Positions 37,842 through 48,900 are shown, counted from the stretch's first letter. The stretch is DNA of 64,000 nt from CAWJPW01 sp963844845 (GCA_963844845.1 CAWJPW010000011.1:372001-436000); one strand, 5' to 3'. The notes: a model not told the origin generated them from the letters alone. Made by a program: numbers and translations.

Positions 37842-38897
37842 GTGTCCGAGCTACGCTTCGACCCCTTCAAGCTGCGCTGGACGATCATCGCCCCCGAGCG
37901 CAAGACGAGGCCGCACGAGTTCGCGGTGCCCCGCCCCCCGCATGCGCCCCCGGCCGATCCCGGCGACTGCCCCTTCGAGCAGGGCCAGGAGCACCGCACG
38001 CCACACGAGATCCTGGTGATCCCGCGCGAGGAGCGCTCCGGCAGCGGCCCCGACTGGCAGGTGCGCGTGGTTCCCAACAAGTTCCCGGTTCTGCGGGTCG
38101 AGGGCGCCGTCGAGCGCGAGGGGGTGGGGCTGTGGGACCGGGTCAACGGCATCGGGGCGCACGAGGTGATCGTCGAGAACCCCGACCACCACCGCGAGAT
38201 GGTCGACCTCTCGGTGCGCGAGCTCGAGATGGTGCTGCAGGCCTACCGGGCGCGGCTCAACGACCTCCGACGCGACCTCCGCCTGCGCTATATCCTGCTC
38301 TTCAAGAATAGGGGGCGCGAGGCCGGCGCCTCCCTCGCCCATCCCCACTCGCAACTCATCGCGACACCCATCATTCCGACCTTTGTGGTGCAGGAGCTGC
38401 GCACCGCGCGCGAGCACTTCCACCACAAGGAGCGCTGTCTCCTGTGCGACGTGGTCCGGGAGGAGCAGCGCCTGGGCGAGCGCGTGGCCCTGGAGACCGA
38501 GCGCTTCATCGCCCTGGAGCCCTTCGCGGCCGGCTTCCCGTTCGAGACCTGGATCATGCCGACCCGGCACAGCCACGACTTTGCCGCGGCCACCGACGAC
38601 GACCTCCACCATCTCGCGGTGATCGTGCGCGACTTCCTCCGCCGCATGCGGGTGCTGCTCAACGACCCGCCCTACAACATGGTGCTGCACACTGCCCCGA
38701 GCCCGCACCCGCGGCCCGGTCAGCCCGCCTACTGGTCGACCATCGAGCAGGACTACCACTGGCACCTGGAGGTGATCCCCCGCATCACCCGCATCGCCGG
38801 CTTCGAATGGGGTTCGGGCTTCACCATCAACCCGACTCCCCCCGAGGAGGCGGCACGGTATCTCCAGGACGCCGATCCCGAGGGCTGGGGAGAGTAG
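37842..38897 (+). CDS. galT: Galactose-1-phosphate uridylyltransferase
   Basis: A 351-residue GalT-type HIT-superfamily protein. It starts VSELRFDPFKLRWTIIAPER and carries the nucleophile motif AHPHSQLIA (about H169), a Cys pair at ERCLLCDV with an upstream CPFEQG in place of the usual first zinc pair, and DYHWHLEVIPRI near the end. The GTG at 37842 has GAGGAG five bases upstream. It transfers UMP between glucose-1-phosphate and galactose-1-phosphate. Coupling to GH57 is a recurrent bacterial and archaeal arrangement; the real substrate could also be a nucleoside sugar, as in related ADP-sugar enzymes. Confidence 0.9.
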   Translation: MSELRFDPFKLRWTIIAPERKTRPHEFAVPRPPHAPPADPGDCPFEQGQEHRTPHEILVIPREERSGSGPDWQVRVVPNKFPVLRVEGAVEREGVGLWDRVNGIGAHEVIVENPDHHREMVDLSVRELEMVLQAYRARLNDLRRDLRLRYILLFKNRGREAGASLAHPHSQLIATPIIPTFVVQELRTAREHFHHKERCLLCDVVREEQRLGERVALETERFIALEPFAAGFPFETWIMPTRHSHDFAAATDDDLHHLAVIVRDFLRRMRVLLNDPPYNMVLHTAPSPHPRPGQPAYWSTIEQDYHWHLEVIPRITRIAGFEWGSGFTINPTPPEEAARYLQDADPEGWGE

Positions 38898-39083
38898 CGC
38901 GTCCGTCGCTCCAGTGTCGATGCGGCGCCTGCAGACGCGCCCGCCATGGCAGTAGACCCTCCGAAAGATGGCCAGATGGACGGCACACCGGGTTACGATG
39001 GTCTCCCGGCCTTGAAAGCCGAGCGGAACGCGCGCCACACTCGCAGCGGTCCTCTCGCGACCGGGGCAGGCGGGAGCTCCGCA

Positions 39084-42000
39084 ATGGCCGTGACCAAGAA
39101 GATCCGGGGAGGACTGGGGCCGAGGTGGTTCAGCCGCCTTGCTGCCGGGCTCCTGTTACCTCCTCTCGACGGCGGGCTCGCCGCCCCCGCCGAGCGACTC
39201 TCCGGCGCCGCCTGGTGGTCACCCCTCATCAGCCTCGCCGCCATCACCGCCGCCGTCGTCTTCCTGCTGGTGGCTCTGCACGAGCGGCGGCGCGCCGTGA
39301 CCGAGCGCAAGCTCGGCGATGCCCGTAACCGTGTGCTCCGAACGGTTCACGCCGTCCACCAGCTCGTCGAGCGTGAGCGGGATCCCCAGCGCCTGCTCGA
39401 GAGAGTCTGCGCCATCCTGGCGGAGCACGGCGGCTTCGTCATGGCCTGGGTGGGCGTGGCCTCGCCGGATGGCCGCGTGGTTCCGCGCGCAGCGGCGGGT
39501 CGTGACACCGACTACCTCGAGACGGTGGAGATCCGCTACGACAACAGCCCGATGGGACGGGGACCCACCGGAACGGCGCTGCGCGAGAAGCGCACCATCA
39601 TCGCCCAGGACTGGCGGGCCGACGACACGATGCGCCCGTGGCTCGAGCAGGGCGCTCTCCGGGGCTACCGCTCGAGCCTCGCGACCCCGATCCGGACCGG
39701 CGAGACCGAGGTCGCCGTGCTGTCGGTCTACCACGGCCAACCGGACGCGTTCGACGGCGAGACGCTCGCCCTCCTCGAAGAGCTCGCAGGCGACCTCGGG
39801 CTCGCGCTCCAGGCAATCGCCCAGGAGGCGGCTCATCGGGAAGCGGATGCGGCCCTGCGCGAGAGTCACCGAGCGCTCCTGGAATCGCAGCGGGTCGCCC
39901 GCGTCGGCTCGTATCGCCTCGACGTGCGTACCGGGAGGTGGGAGAGCTCGGCGGTCCTCGACGAGCTCTTCGGCATCGTCACCGACGACCACGTCAAGGA
40001 CGTCGGAGGCTGGCTGGCAATCGTCCACCCCGACGACCGCGACGAGATGGAATCCTACCTGCAGCACGAGGTCCTGAGAGGCGGCCGTCCCTTCGACCGC
40101 GAGTACCGCATCAGGCGGCTGAGCGACGGGGGCGAACGCTGGGTGTGGGGACGGGGCCGGCTGGTTCGCGGCGCCGACGGCCGAGCAGCGGAGATGCTCG
40201 GCACCATCCTGGACGTCACCGAGCACCGACGAACCGAGGAGCGGCTGCGTGAGAGCATCGGCGGCCTCGAGGATGCCAACGAGAAGCTCCGCCTGCTGGT
40301 CGAGGGCTCATCCCACTACTTCTTCTACCTCCAGGACCTCGAAGGCGACATCACGTTCGTGTCGCCCTCGGTGGCGGGCATCACCGGGCGTCCGGTCGAG
40401 GCCTGGCTGGGCCAGAGCCACTGGTGGACAACCGACAACCCGCTCAACGACACGGCCCGCGCAGTCACCGCCCGCCACCTGGCCGGGGAGCTCGACGGCG
40501 AGCCGGTAGCCGTCGAGATCCGTCATGCCGACGGCCGCCCCATCCTGCTCGAGATCTTCGAGTCCGGCCGCTTCCGCGGGGGCCGGCTGATCGGCCTCCA
40601 GGGTGTCGCCCACGACATCACCGAGCGCCGGCGCACCGACGAGGCGCTGCGTCGGAGCGAGGAGCGCTACCGCCGCTTCTTCGAGCGCGACCTCACCGCC
40701 AACTTCATCACCCACCGCGACGGCACCATCGTCGAATGCAACCCCACATTCGTGCGCATCTTCGGCTTCGCCGACCGGGCCGAGGCACTGGCCGCCAACG
40801 CGGTCGACCTCTTCCCCGCGCCCGACGACCGTGAGGAGTTCCTCGCACTCCTGACGACGCAACCGAACCTTGAGTACCACGAGGTGGAGCTGCGCCGTCG
40901 CGACGGTGCTCCGCTCCACGTCATCGCCAACCTGGTCGCCGAGCTCGACGGCCGCGGTGAGGTTGTCAGCATCACCGGCTACCTGATGGACGTCACCCAG
41001 CGCCGGAACCTCGAGGACCAGCTGCGCCAGGCGCAGAAGATGGAGGCGGTCGGTCGGCTCGCCGGAGGTGTCGCCCACGACTTCAACAACCTGCTCCAGG
41101 CCATGCTCAGCCAGATCCAGCTCGTCCAGAGCACCGCCTTCGATCCTGCCCGGCTTATCGCGGTGACCGCCGAGCTCGAGCAGCAGGTCCACCGCGGCGC
41201 GGCCCTGACGCGGCAGCTCCTGCTCTTCTCGCGGCGTGAGACCACCCGGCGCCTGCGGCTCGACCTCAACGAGGTGGTGGAGGGTCAGGCGGCCATGCTG
41301 CGCCGGCTGGTGCGCGAGAACATCGCGGTGCGGCTCGAGCTCGCCACCGAACCTCTGCCGGTGGTCGCGGACCACGGCCAGCTCGAGCAGGTTCTCATGA
41401 ACCTCACCGTCAACGCCTCCGACGCCCTCGCCCAGGGGGGCGAGCTGGCGATTCGCACCGGCTCCGGCGCAGACGGAACCGTCTGGCTGTGCGTCGAAGA
41501 CGATGGTCCCGGCATTCCCCTGGAGATCCGCGACATGGTCTTCGAGCCGTTCTTTACCACCAAGGCGGCCGGAGAGGGGACGGGGCTGGGGCTTTCCGTG
41601 GTGCTCGGCATCGTCACCCAGCATCGCGGCCGGGTAGCTCTCTCCGGGCGTGAGGGCGGGGGCACGGCCGTACGGGTGTTTCTGCCGCGGGCTCGTGAGC
41701 CTGACGAGCCCGCCACCGACACCGGCGTAATGCCCCGCGCCACCTCCCCCCACGGCTCCGGCGAGCGCGTCCTCCTGGTGGAGGACGAGCCCATGGCGCG
41801 GGCGGGCCTCGCCGAGCTGCTCGGCGTGCTGCGCTACGAGGCCGTGGCGGTGGGCAGTGCCGAGGAGGCGATGGAGCTGCCGCCGGACCCCCCATTTGAG
41901 GTACTGCTCACCGATTTCATGCTGCCGGGCAGAAACGGCGCCGAGCTGGCCGGCGACCTCCGCGCCCGCTGGCCGGGGCTCCAGGTCATTCTCATGTCCG

Positions 42001-42143
42001 GCTACGCCGCCGACGAGTCGGTGCGCCGCGCCATCGGCAGCGGCACCATGCGCTTCGTCCAGAAGCCCTTCGACATGAGGATCCTCGCGGAGGAGCTGCG
42101 GGAATGCCTCGACGCCCGGGCGGCCGCGCCGCCCCGGCAGTAG
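39084..42143 (+). CDS. Hybrid sensor histidine kinase with GAF, three PAS, HisKA, HATPase and REC
   Basis: About 1019 residues. One TM segment (SPLISLAAITAAVVFLLVAL, 46-65) is followed by a GAF domain (about 85-245), PAS domains at about 265-385, 395-515 and 530-645 (each ending DVTEHRR, DITERRR or DVTQRRN), a HisKA with GGVAHDFNNLLQAM (H about 664), an ATPase with LMNLTVNASDAL, DDGPGIP and GTGLGLSV, and a receiver beginning VLLVEDEP (from 894) with D in LLTDFMLPG (about 941). It senses an unknown, probably cytoplasmic signal and passes phosphate to its own receiver. The ATG at 39084 has GGGAG upstream; 38946 is a longer option. Confidence 0.92.
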   Translation: MAVTKKIRGGLGPRWFSRLAAGLLLPPLDGGLAAPAERLSGAAWWSPLISLAAITAAVVFLLVALHERRRAVTERKLGDARNRVLRTVHAVHQLVERERDPQRLLERVCAILAEHGGFVMAWVGVASPDGRVVPRAAAGRDTDYLETVEIRYDNSPMGRGPTGTALREKRTIIAQDWRADDTMRPWLEQGALRGYRSSLATPIRTGETEVAVLSVYHGQPDAFDGETLALLEELAGDLGLALQAIAQEAAHREADAALRESHRALLESQRVARVGSYRLDVRTGRWESSAVLDELFGIVTDDHVKDVGGWLAIVHPDDRDEMESYLQHEVLRGGRPFDREYRIRRLSDGGERWVWGRGRLVRGADGRAAEMLGTILDVTEHRRTEERLRESIGGLEDANEKLRLLVEGSSHYFFYLQDLEGDITFVSPSVAGITGRPVEAWLGQSHWWTTDNPLNDTARAVTARHLAGELDGEPVAVEIRHADGRPILLEIFESGRFRGGRLIGLQGVAHDITERRRTDEALRRSEERYRRFFERDLTANFITHRDGTIVECNPTFVRIFGFADRAEALAANAVDLFPAPDDREEFLALLTTQPNLEYHEVELRRRDGAPLHVIANLVAELDGRGEVVSITGYLMDVTQRRNLEDQLRQAQKMEAVGRLAGGVAHDFNNLLQAMLSQIQLVQSTAFDPARLIAVTAELEQQVHRGAALTRQLLLFSRRETTRRLRLDLNEVVEGQAAMLRRLVRENIAVRLELATEPLPVVADHGQLEQVLMNLTVNASDALAQGGELAIRTGSGADGTVWLCVEDDGPGIPLEIRDMVFEPFFTTKAAGEGTGLGLSVVLGIVTQHRGRVALSGREGGGTAVRVFLPRAREPDEPATDTGVMPRATSPHGSGERVLLVEDEPMARAGLAELLGVLRYEAVAVGSAEEAMELPPDPPFEVLLTDFMLPGRNGAELAGDLRARWPGLQVILMSGYAADESVRRAIGSGTMRFVQKPFDMRILAEELRECLDARAAAPPRQ

Positions 42144-42270
42144 AGAGTGAAGAGTAGAGAGTTCACTCACCCACCCTCGCAGCAGCCGGATGCTCCGCAA
42201 GCCGCCTGGAGTGGAGGCAATTCGCGGAGCCGAGAGCCCGGACACATGGAGCGCGCCCACTCTTCACTCT
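42143..42270. repeat. Purine/pyrimidine tract pair between convergent genes
   Basis: GAGTGAAGAGT (42145-42155) and ACTCTTCACTC (42259-42269) are inverted copies bracketing the short space between the histidine kinase and EamA genes. They look like diverged members of the purine-tract family. The loop of about 100 bases is too long for a usual terminator. Confidence 0.4.
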
Positions 42271-43187
42271 TCACCTCCTACCACCGACGCAACGGCCGCC
42301 GCCCGCCCCAGGCTCACGAACTCCACCGCCAGGGAGCCGAGGACCAGGGCGCCGCCCACGAGCAGGTACCCGGTGGGCGCCTCGGCCAGGAACACCCACG
42401 CCCATACCGAGGCGAGCACCGGCTCCATGAGCACCGCCAGGTTGACCCGGTACACGGTGGTGTGACGCAGCGACCAGTTGAGCAGGCTGTGGCCCACCAA
42501 CGACGGTCCCAGTGCCAGCAGCAGGAGCCACACCCAGGTGATGCGCTGCTCGGGTAGGAACGACGGCGCAAGGGCGGCAGTGAGCAGCGCCAGGGTGAGG
42601 GCCGCCGTGCCGTACACCACCAGGAGGTAGCGCACCAGCTCGACCCGACCGGTCTGCCGCTTGCCCACCAGCAGGTAGGCCGCCGCCGCCACCGCGCCGC
42701 CGAGAGCCAGCAGGTCGCCCGCCAGCGCACTGGGGTCGACGCGGAAGTCGCCCCACCCCAGCACCGCGCAGCCGATGAGGGCGAGGGCGAAGGAGGCAAC
42801 GTTGCGACGGGTGGTGGCCACCCCCAGGAGGCGGGGCGACACCAGCAGCACGAAGAGGGGCTGGGTGGCCACCAGCAGCACCGAGGAGCCCACCGACGTG
42901 AGCCAGAGGCTGGGGATCCACAGAGCGAAGTGGATTCCGAGGAAGACCCCGGCGGCCACGGCCGGCCACGGCACCGGACCGCGCGGGCCCCGACGCCAGG
43001 CCGCCCACGCCCACGGCACCAGGATCAGGGCGGCAAACGCATTGCGCCAGAACGCCACCGCCAGGGGATGCAGCGAGCCCACGCACAGCCGTGCCAGCAC
43101 CGCCGCGAAGGACACCGCCAGCACCGCGATGGCCACCCCGACCACCGGGCGCCAGCCCTGCCCGCCGGTCGCCGTCTCCCCGTTCAC
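42264..43187 (-). CDS. EamA/DMT-family transporter
   Basis: A 307-residue protein with ten hydrophobic segments in two five-helix halves: first VVGVAIAVLAVSFAAVLARL, later LLVVYGTAALTLALLTAALA and a final VNLAVLMEPVLASVWAWVFL, the signature end of the second EamA unit. FWRNAFAALILVPW is the first-half counterpart. Such exporters carry amino acids, nucleosides or drugs; no substrate can be inferred. I chose the GTG at 43187 because a TACAAT box lies six bases upstream and no ribosome site supports the longer frame to 43214. Confidence 0.9.
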   Translation of the reverse strand: MNGETATGGQGWRPVVGVAIAVLAVSFAAVLARLCVGSLHPLAVAFWRNAFAALILVPWAWAAWRRGPRGPVPWPAVAAGVFLGIHFALWIPSLWLTSVGSSVLLVATQPLFVLLVSPRLLGVATTRRNVASFALALIGCAVLGWGDFRVDPSALAGDLLALGGAVAAAAYLLVGKRQTGRVELVRYLLVVYGTAALTLALLTAALAPSFLPEQRITWVWLLLLALGPSLVGHSLLNWSLRHTTVYRVNLAVLMEPVLASVWAWVFLAEAPTGYLLVGGALVLGSLAVEFVSLGRAAAVASVVGGEE

Positions 43188-43193
43188 CCGCTC

Positions 43194-43199
43194 ATTGTA
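43194..43199 (-). promoter_or_regulatory. -10 box TACAAT before the EamA gene
   Basis: TACAAT on the minus strand is separated from the GTG at 43187 by six bases, matching the possible leaderless arrangement seen for other genes in the window. Confidence 0.45.
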
Positions 43200-43514
43200 G
43201 GGGGACGCCCGCATTCCTCACCGCTGCCAGGCGAAGCACGAAGCCTCGGCGGCTGACGGCGACCGGGCCATCCTGATCACTGGACGAGATCACGACCGCC
43301 ATTCTACGGGAAGCAGCCCGACGCGGCCGCTGTTGACGACGGGGATCGCGACTCTGCCGCAGTGCGGCCGGAAACATCAGCGGTACGCCTTGCACACAGG
43401 CCCTAGAGATGTCAGATTGGAAGTGTAAGCTGCGAGATTTCCGCTGAAAACCGTCACGGAAGTCGAAACGAATCATCCCGCCGCAGCGCGGCGACCAGGC
43501 CCACCGGAGGGTCC
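43200..43514. other. Divergent intergenic region
   Basis: About 300 bases between the EamA gene and the metal-efflux operon. The right half (43380-43480) is less GC-rich and probably contains the efflux promoter, but I cannot point to a convincing -35/-10 pair. A GGAGG site precedes the outer-membrane gene. No small gene is evident. Confidence 0.5.
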
Positions 43515-44792
43515 ATGAAACCCCCCTCGACCCTGATCGGAGCGCTCCTCGTCGCCCTCGCCGCCACCCCGGCCGGCGCCACCCCCACTGCCCTGGAGCG
43601 GCTCCACGCCGCCGTGCAGAGCGCCTGGCAGAACGCCCCCGGCCTCGCGGCCCGGCGAGCGGAGCTGGCGGCCGCAGCCGCCGGCCACCGCGCCGACGCC
43701 GCCGCCGGAACGCCGACTCTGGAGTGGCAGCGCGAAGGGATCGGCCCCTCGTTCAGCCACCGCGATAACGCCCAGACCTCGGTCCGCCTCGCGGCGCCCT
43801 TCGTCCCGCCGTGGGAGTGGCGGGAGGTGCACGCCCTCACAGGCGACGCCGGCGCCCTCACCGAGTCCGGCATCCGCGCGGCCCGGCAGGATCTCGCCGC
43901 CCGGGTGGCGGGCGACTGGCTCCAACTCGCCGCCACCCTCGACGAGCTCGAGGTGGCGCGCGGTCGGCTGGAGCGACTCGAGCAGGCGGTGACCCTGCAG
44001 AGCCATCGCCGCGATCTCGGCGAGGTGGCGGGAATCGAGGTGGTCCAGCTGGACCTCGAGCGCCTCCGCGAGGCGGGCCGCGTCCACCAGCTCGAGAGCG
44101 GCGCCGACGCCGCCCGCGCCCGGCTCGCCGAGCTCGCCGGGCCCGACGCGCCGGAGCCGGTCGCCGGCGACCTCGTGACGCTGGCCGGGCTGCCGGCGAC
44201 TCTGCCGTCCGAGGCCGAGCTCGCGGCCCGGGTGGCCGACGGCCCCCTCGCCGGCGCCGCCACGGCCCAGGCCCGGGTGCTGGAGTCGCGCGCCGCGCTC
44301 CTCGCCGAGGCCGCCTGGGGCCGCCCCGAGGCCGAAGCCGAGTGGGAGCGCTTTCCGCCTCTGGGCGGCCTGCCCGCCTACGATGCCGTGGGTATGCGGA
44401 TCCGCTGGCCCCTGCCCCTGGGCAGCGCCGGCCGCGCGCGCAGCGCCGCCGCCCGAGCCGACGCCGCCGCCGCCCGAGCCGACGCCGCCGCCACCCTTCG
44501 CGAGCTGGAGCGCCGGGCCCGCACTGCCGAGGCCGCCGCCGTCAACTCCGCCCGCGTACTCGCCGAGGCGGAACCGGTGATGGAGAGCCTCGGCCGAGCC
44601 GAGCGCTCGCTGGCGGAGCAGTTCCGCCTCGGCGCAGTGTCCTACCTGGTGTACATCGACGGTCTCTCGCGTCTCGACGACGTGCGCACCCAGCTGATCG
44701 GCGCGCGCCTCGACCTGCTGACCGCCCGGGTGGACCTCGCCCGGGTGCTCGGCGCCCAGAGCGTCTTCCCCCTTTCGGAGGTCTCGCCATGA
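43515..44792 (+). CDS. TolC-family outer-membrane efflux protein (CusC/CzcC-like)
   Basis: A 425-residue protein with a cleavable signal peptide (MKPPSTLIGALLVALAATPAGA) and two coiled-coil TolC repeats rich in Ala, Arg and Glu. An 18-base duplication in the second (about 44446-44490) gives a doubled ARADAAA motif. The ATG at 43515 has GGAGG six bases upstream. It is first in the operon with a membrane-fusion protein and a heavy-metal RND pump, and would form the outer-membrane channel. No lipobox is seen, unlike CusC. Confidence 0.87.
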   Translation: MKPPSTLIGALLVALAATPAGATPTALERLHAAVQSAWQNAPGLAARRAELAAAAAGHRADAAAGTPTLEWQREGIGPSFSHRDNAQTSVRLAAPFVPPWEWREVHALTGDAGALTESGIRAARQDLAARVAGDWLQLAATLDELEVARGRLERLEQAVTLQSHRRDLGEVAGIEVVQLDLERLREAGRVHQLESGADAARARLAELAGPDAPEPVAGDLVTLAGLPATLPSEAELAARVADGPLAGAATAQARVLESRAALLAEAAWGRPEAEAEWERFPPLGGLPAYDAVGMRIRWPLPLGSAGRARSAAARADAAAARADAAATLRELERRARTAEAAAVNSARVLAEAEPVMESLGRAERSLAEQFRLGAVSYLVYIDGLSRLDDVRTQLIGARLDLLTARVDLARVLGAQSVFPLSEVSP

Positions 44793-45907
44793 AGCACGCC
44801 CTGACCGTCCTGACCGTTCTCGCACTGCCCCTCGGCGCCGCGGCCGCGGAGCCCGCCACGGTACGCCTCAACGCCGCCGAGCAGGCGCGTGCGGGCGTCG
44901 CGGTGTCCCCGGTCGCCACGCGCGCCTTCTCCGACCAGGTTCGGGTGGTGGGGCAGGTCGTCGGCGCACCCGGCAGCACGGTGTCGGTGAAGTCCATCGT
45001 CGCCGGACGCGTGGAGGAGATCCTGGTGAGCCCCGGTGACCACGTCCGATCCGGGCAGCCGCTCATCACCCTGCACTCCCACGCGGTGCTCTCCCTGCAC
45101 GGCGAGCTCCTGCGCACCCACCGCGAGCTGCAGCTGGCCCAGAGCCGTCTCGACGCCGGCCGCCAGCTCTACGAGCTCGAGGGGATCAGCCGGATGGAGC
45201 TGGAACGGCGCTCGCAGGATTCGCTGGGCGCCCGGCTCGCCTACGAGCAGGCCCGTGCCGAGCTCCTCGACCTCGGCTACACCGAGGAGGGGGTCGACCG
45301 TGACCTCGAGGAGCAGGAGACCGAGCCCCACCTCACGGTGCGCGCACCCGCCTCGGGCGTGGTCCTCGACCTGCCGGTGCAGCAGTACGAGTGGATCGAA
45401 GCGTACGCACCGCTGATGGTCCTGGGCGACCCCGAGCAGGTGGAGCTGCAGCTGCAGCTCCCCCCCGACGAGGCCCACAGCGTGACCCGGGGCGACCGCA
45501 TCAGCTTCGGCCTGGTGGGCCGCGCGGTAGCGGCGGGGCACGCCGAGGTGACAACCCGGGTCCCCCGGGTCGATCCCCGGACCCGCACGGTGATGGTGCG
45601 TGCGCACATCCTCGACGCCCCCGGCAACCTCTTCCCCGGCGTTTTCGTCGAGGGCACGCTGCAGCGCGGCGACACCCGCACTGCGCCGTCGGTGCCTGAC
45701 ACGGCGGTAACCCGGATCGGCGAGCACGACGCGGTGTTCGTGCGCCTCGACCCCGAGACCTTCGCGGTGCGCCCGGTCTCGCTCGGACGGCGCGGCGAGG
45801 CCGCATACGAGGTGCTCGAGGGGCTGAAGCCCGGCGAGGAGATCGCCACGACCGGGGTCTTCTTCCTCAAGTCGGCGCTCCTCAGAGGGCCCGGCGGGGA
45901 GAGCTGA
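44789..45907 (+). CDS. Periplasmic membrane-fusion (adaptor) protein, CusB/CzcB-like
   Basis: A 372-residue adaptor. It has a signal peptide (MKHALTVLTVLALPLGAAAA), a lipoyl half GRVEEILVSPGDHVRSGQPL, a helical hairpin, the second lipoyl half LTVRAPASGVVLDLPV, and a beta-barrel with VTTRVPRVDPRTRTVMVRA. It overlaps the TolC-like gene by four bases (ATGA) and has GGAGG before the start. It links the inner pump to the outer-membrane channel and may pass metal to the pump. No Met- or His-rich metal-binding N-terminal extension is present, so the metal is not indicated. Confidence 0.92.
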   Translation: MKHALTVLTVLALPLGAAAAEPATVRLNAAEQARAGVAVSPVATRAFSDQVRVVGQVVGAPGSTVSVKSIVAGRVEEILVSPGDHVRSGQPLITLHSHAVLSLHGELLRTHRELQLAQSRLDAGRQLYELEGISRMELERRSQDSLGARLAYEQARAELLDLGYTEEGVDRDLEEQETEPHLTVRAPASGVVLDLPVQQYEWIEAYAPLMVLGDPEQVELQLQLPPDEAHSVTRGDRISFGLVGRAVAAGHAEVTTRVPRVDPRTRTVMVRAHILDAPGNLFPGVFVEGTLQRGDTRTAPSVPDTAVTRIGEHDAVFVRLDPETFAVRPVSLGRRGEAAYEVLEGLKPGEEIATTGVFFLKSALLRGPGGES

Positions 45908-45908
45908 C

Positions 45909-48900
45909 ATGACCCGCCTGGTGGAGCTCTCCCTCGCCCACCGGCTAGTGGTGATCCTGCTGGCCCTGATGCTGGTGGGGGCCGGCGTCACCGCCCTGCG
46001 CCAGCTGCCCATCGACGCCTTTCCCGACGTCACCAACATCCAGGTGACCGTGATCTCGCAGGCGGCCACCCTCTCGCCCATGGAGGTGGAGCAGCTGGTC
46101 ACCTACCCCATCGAGCAGGCATGCGCCGGGCTGCCGCACTCCACCCAGGTGCGCTCGCTCTCCAAGTTCGGCCTCTCCATGGTGACGGTGGTGTTCGCCG
46201 ACGGCACCGACATCTACTTCGCCCGCCAGATGGTGATGGAGCGCCTGTTCTCCGTGACGGGGGAGCTCCCGGCGGGAGTCCAGAGCGGCCTCGGCCCCAT
46301 CTCCACCGGCCTCGGCGAGGTCTACCAGTACACCCTCGAGAGCGACACCCACAGCCTCATGGAGCTGCGCACCCTCCAGGATTGGGTGCTGCGGCCGATC
46401 CTGCGCACGGTCCCGGGGGTCGCCGGAGTGGACTCCTTCGGCGGCGAGGTGCGCCAGTTCCACGTCATCGCGGACCCCACCGCGCTACGCCGGTACGGTC
46501 TCGCCCTCGAGGAGCTCGCCGCCGCAGTGGCGGCCAACAACGGCGTGGCCGGGGGTTCCTTCGTAGAGCGGGGCGGCGAGCAGTACGTGGTGCGCGGCGA
46601 CGGCTGGGTGCGTGGCGTGGAGGACCTCAAGAACACGGTGATCTCCTACCGTGACGGCGTCCCGGTGCTGCTCGGCCAGGTGGCCAGCGTCGAGACCGGG
46701 CCGCAGATCCGCCAGGGCGCCATCACCCGCGACGGTGAGGGCGAGAGCGTCGCCGGCATCGTCCTGATGCTGCGCGGGGGATCCGGCCGCGACGTTGTGG
46801 AGGGCACCCGCGAGAAGCTCGAGCTGGCCCGCCGCTCGCTGCCCCCCGACGTGGACATCGTGCCCTTCTACGACCGCTCGGAGCTGGTCCACACCGCCCT
46901 CGGGACGGTGCAGAGCGCCCTCTTCCAAGGCGCCGTGCTGGTGGTCCTGGTGCTGCTCTTCTTCATGGGCCACCTGCGCTCGGCCCTGCTGGTGGCGCTG
47001 CAGCTGCCGGTGGCGGCACTGGCCACCTTCCTGGTCATGGACCTGGTGGGCCTGTCGGCCAACCTCATGACCCTGTCGGGCCTCGCCATCGCCATCGGCA
47101 TGCTCGGCGACGGCGCCATCGTCCTGGTGGAGAACGCGGTGCGCCTACTTGGCGAGGCGCGGTCCGAGGGCGTCAACCGCTGCGCCCTGATCCGCCAGGC
47201 CGCGGTGGAGGTCGTCCGGCCCATCGTCTTCGGGGTCGCGGTGATCATCGTCGTCTTCCTGCCCATCGCCTCGCTGCAGGGCATGGAGGGCAAGATGTTC
47301 GCGCCGCTTGCCTACACCATCACGATCGCGTTGGGCTGCGCACTGGTCCTCAACCTGACTCTCATCCCCGCCCTCGCCTCGCTGATTCTCAAGCCGGCGC
47401 CGGTGTTCGGGGGCGGGCGCATCCCCCACCCCGCCGACCTCGTCCGCCGCCTCTATCGGCCCCAGCTGCGCTGGGCCCTGGACCACGGCCTGATCGTGGT
47501 GGGCGTGGCCCTGGGGCTCCTGGTCGTGGCGGCGCTGGTGGCGCCCACCCTGGGCACCGAGTTCCTCCCCACCATGGACGAGGGATCGGTGGTGGTGCAG
47601 CCCTTCCAGATCCCCTCGGTGTCGCTCCCCCAGGCGCTGGACACCGTGCAGCGCATCGAGCGCACCATCATGGAGCTCCCCGAGGTGAGCCACGTGGTGA
47701 GCCGCACGGGCCGCTCGGAGATCTCGGCCGATCCCATGGGAGTGGGTGAGAGTGACATGTACGTGCTCCTCAAGCCGCGCTCCGAGTGGACGACGGCCGG
47801 CACCAAGGCGGGCCTGGTGGCGGCGCTGCGCGACAAGTTGGCGACGATCCCCGGCGTCGAGTTCGGGTTCACCCAGCCGATCCAGATGCGGGTGGACGAG
47901 CTCCTCTCGGGAGTGAAGTCGCAGATCGCGGTGAAGGTGTTCGGCGACGACCTCAGCGAGCTCACCCGCCTCGGTGACGAGATGGCGGCGGTTCTCGCGG
48001 GGGTCGCCGGCGCCGCCGACGTCAAGACCGAGGCGGTCGAAGGCCTCGGCTACCTGGAGATCACCATGCGGCGTCCGCGCATGGCCCGCCTCGGCATCAG
48101 CGTCGCCCAAGTACGTTCCCTCATCGAGACTGCCATCGGCGGCCAGGTGGTGACCACTGTGCCCGAGGGTGACCGTCGCACCGACGTGGTCGTTCGCCTG
48201 CCGCGCGCGTTCACCGCCAACGTCGACAACCTCCGCGAGCTCCCCCTGGCCACGCCGGCCGGCGAGCGGGTGCTGCTGCGGGAGGTTGCCGACATCGACC
48301 TCGTGGGGGGGCCGGCGCAGATCTCGCGCGAGGACGGCAAGCGCCGCCTAGTGGTGGAGCTCAACGTGGTGGGCCGTGACATCGGCGGCTTCGTGGCCGA
48401 GGCGCAGCAGCGGCTCGCCGACAGCGTCCCCCTGCCCACCGGCTACTACGTCACCTGGGGCGGCCAGTTCGAGCAGCAGCAGCGGGCCATGGCCCGCCTC
48501 CGCGTCATGGTGCCGGTGGCTCTGCTGCTGATCTTCATCCTCCTCTACCTCAACTTCCGCGAGACCCGCCCGGTGTTTCTCATCCTCGCCAACATCCCGC
48601 TCGCCCTGGTGGGCGGGGTGCTGGGCCTCAAGCTGTCGGGGCTCTACCTCTCGGTGTCGGCCTCGGTGGGCTTCATCGCGCTGTTCGGCATCGCCATCCT
48701 CAACGGCCTGGTGATGGTGGAGTTCTTCCGCAACCTCGAGGCCGAGGGGATACCGCGGCGGGACGCCATCCTCCAGGGCGCCGAGCTGCGCCTGCGCCCG
48801 GTGCTCATGACCGCGGCGACCACCGCCCTGGGCCTCATTCCCATGGTGTGGGCGAGCGGCGTGGGCTCCGAGGTCCAGCGCCCGCTGGCTGTGGTGGTGG

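Noticed and set aside
42145..42269. Bidirectional terminator between the histidine kinase and EamA genes
   Set aside because: The inverted arms are about 100 bases apart and purine/pyrimidine simple sequence; no compact hairpin or T run is visible.
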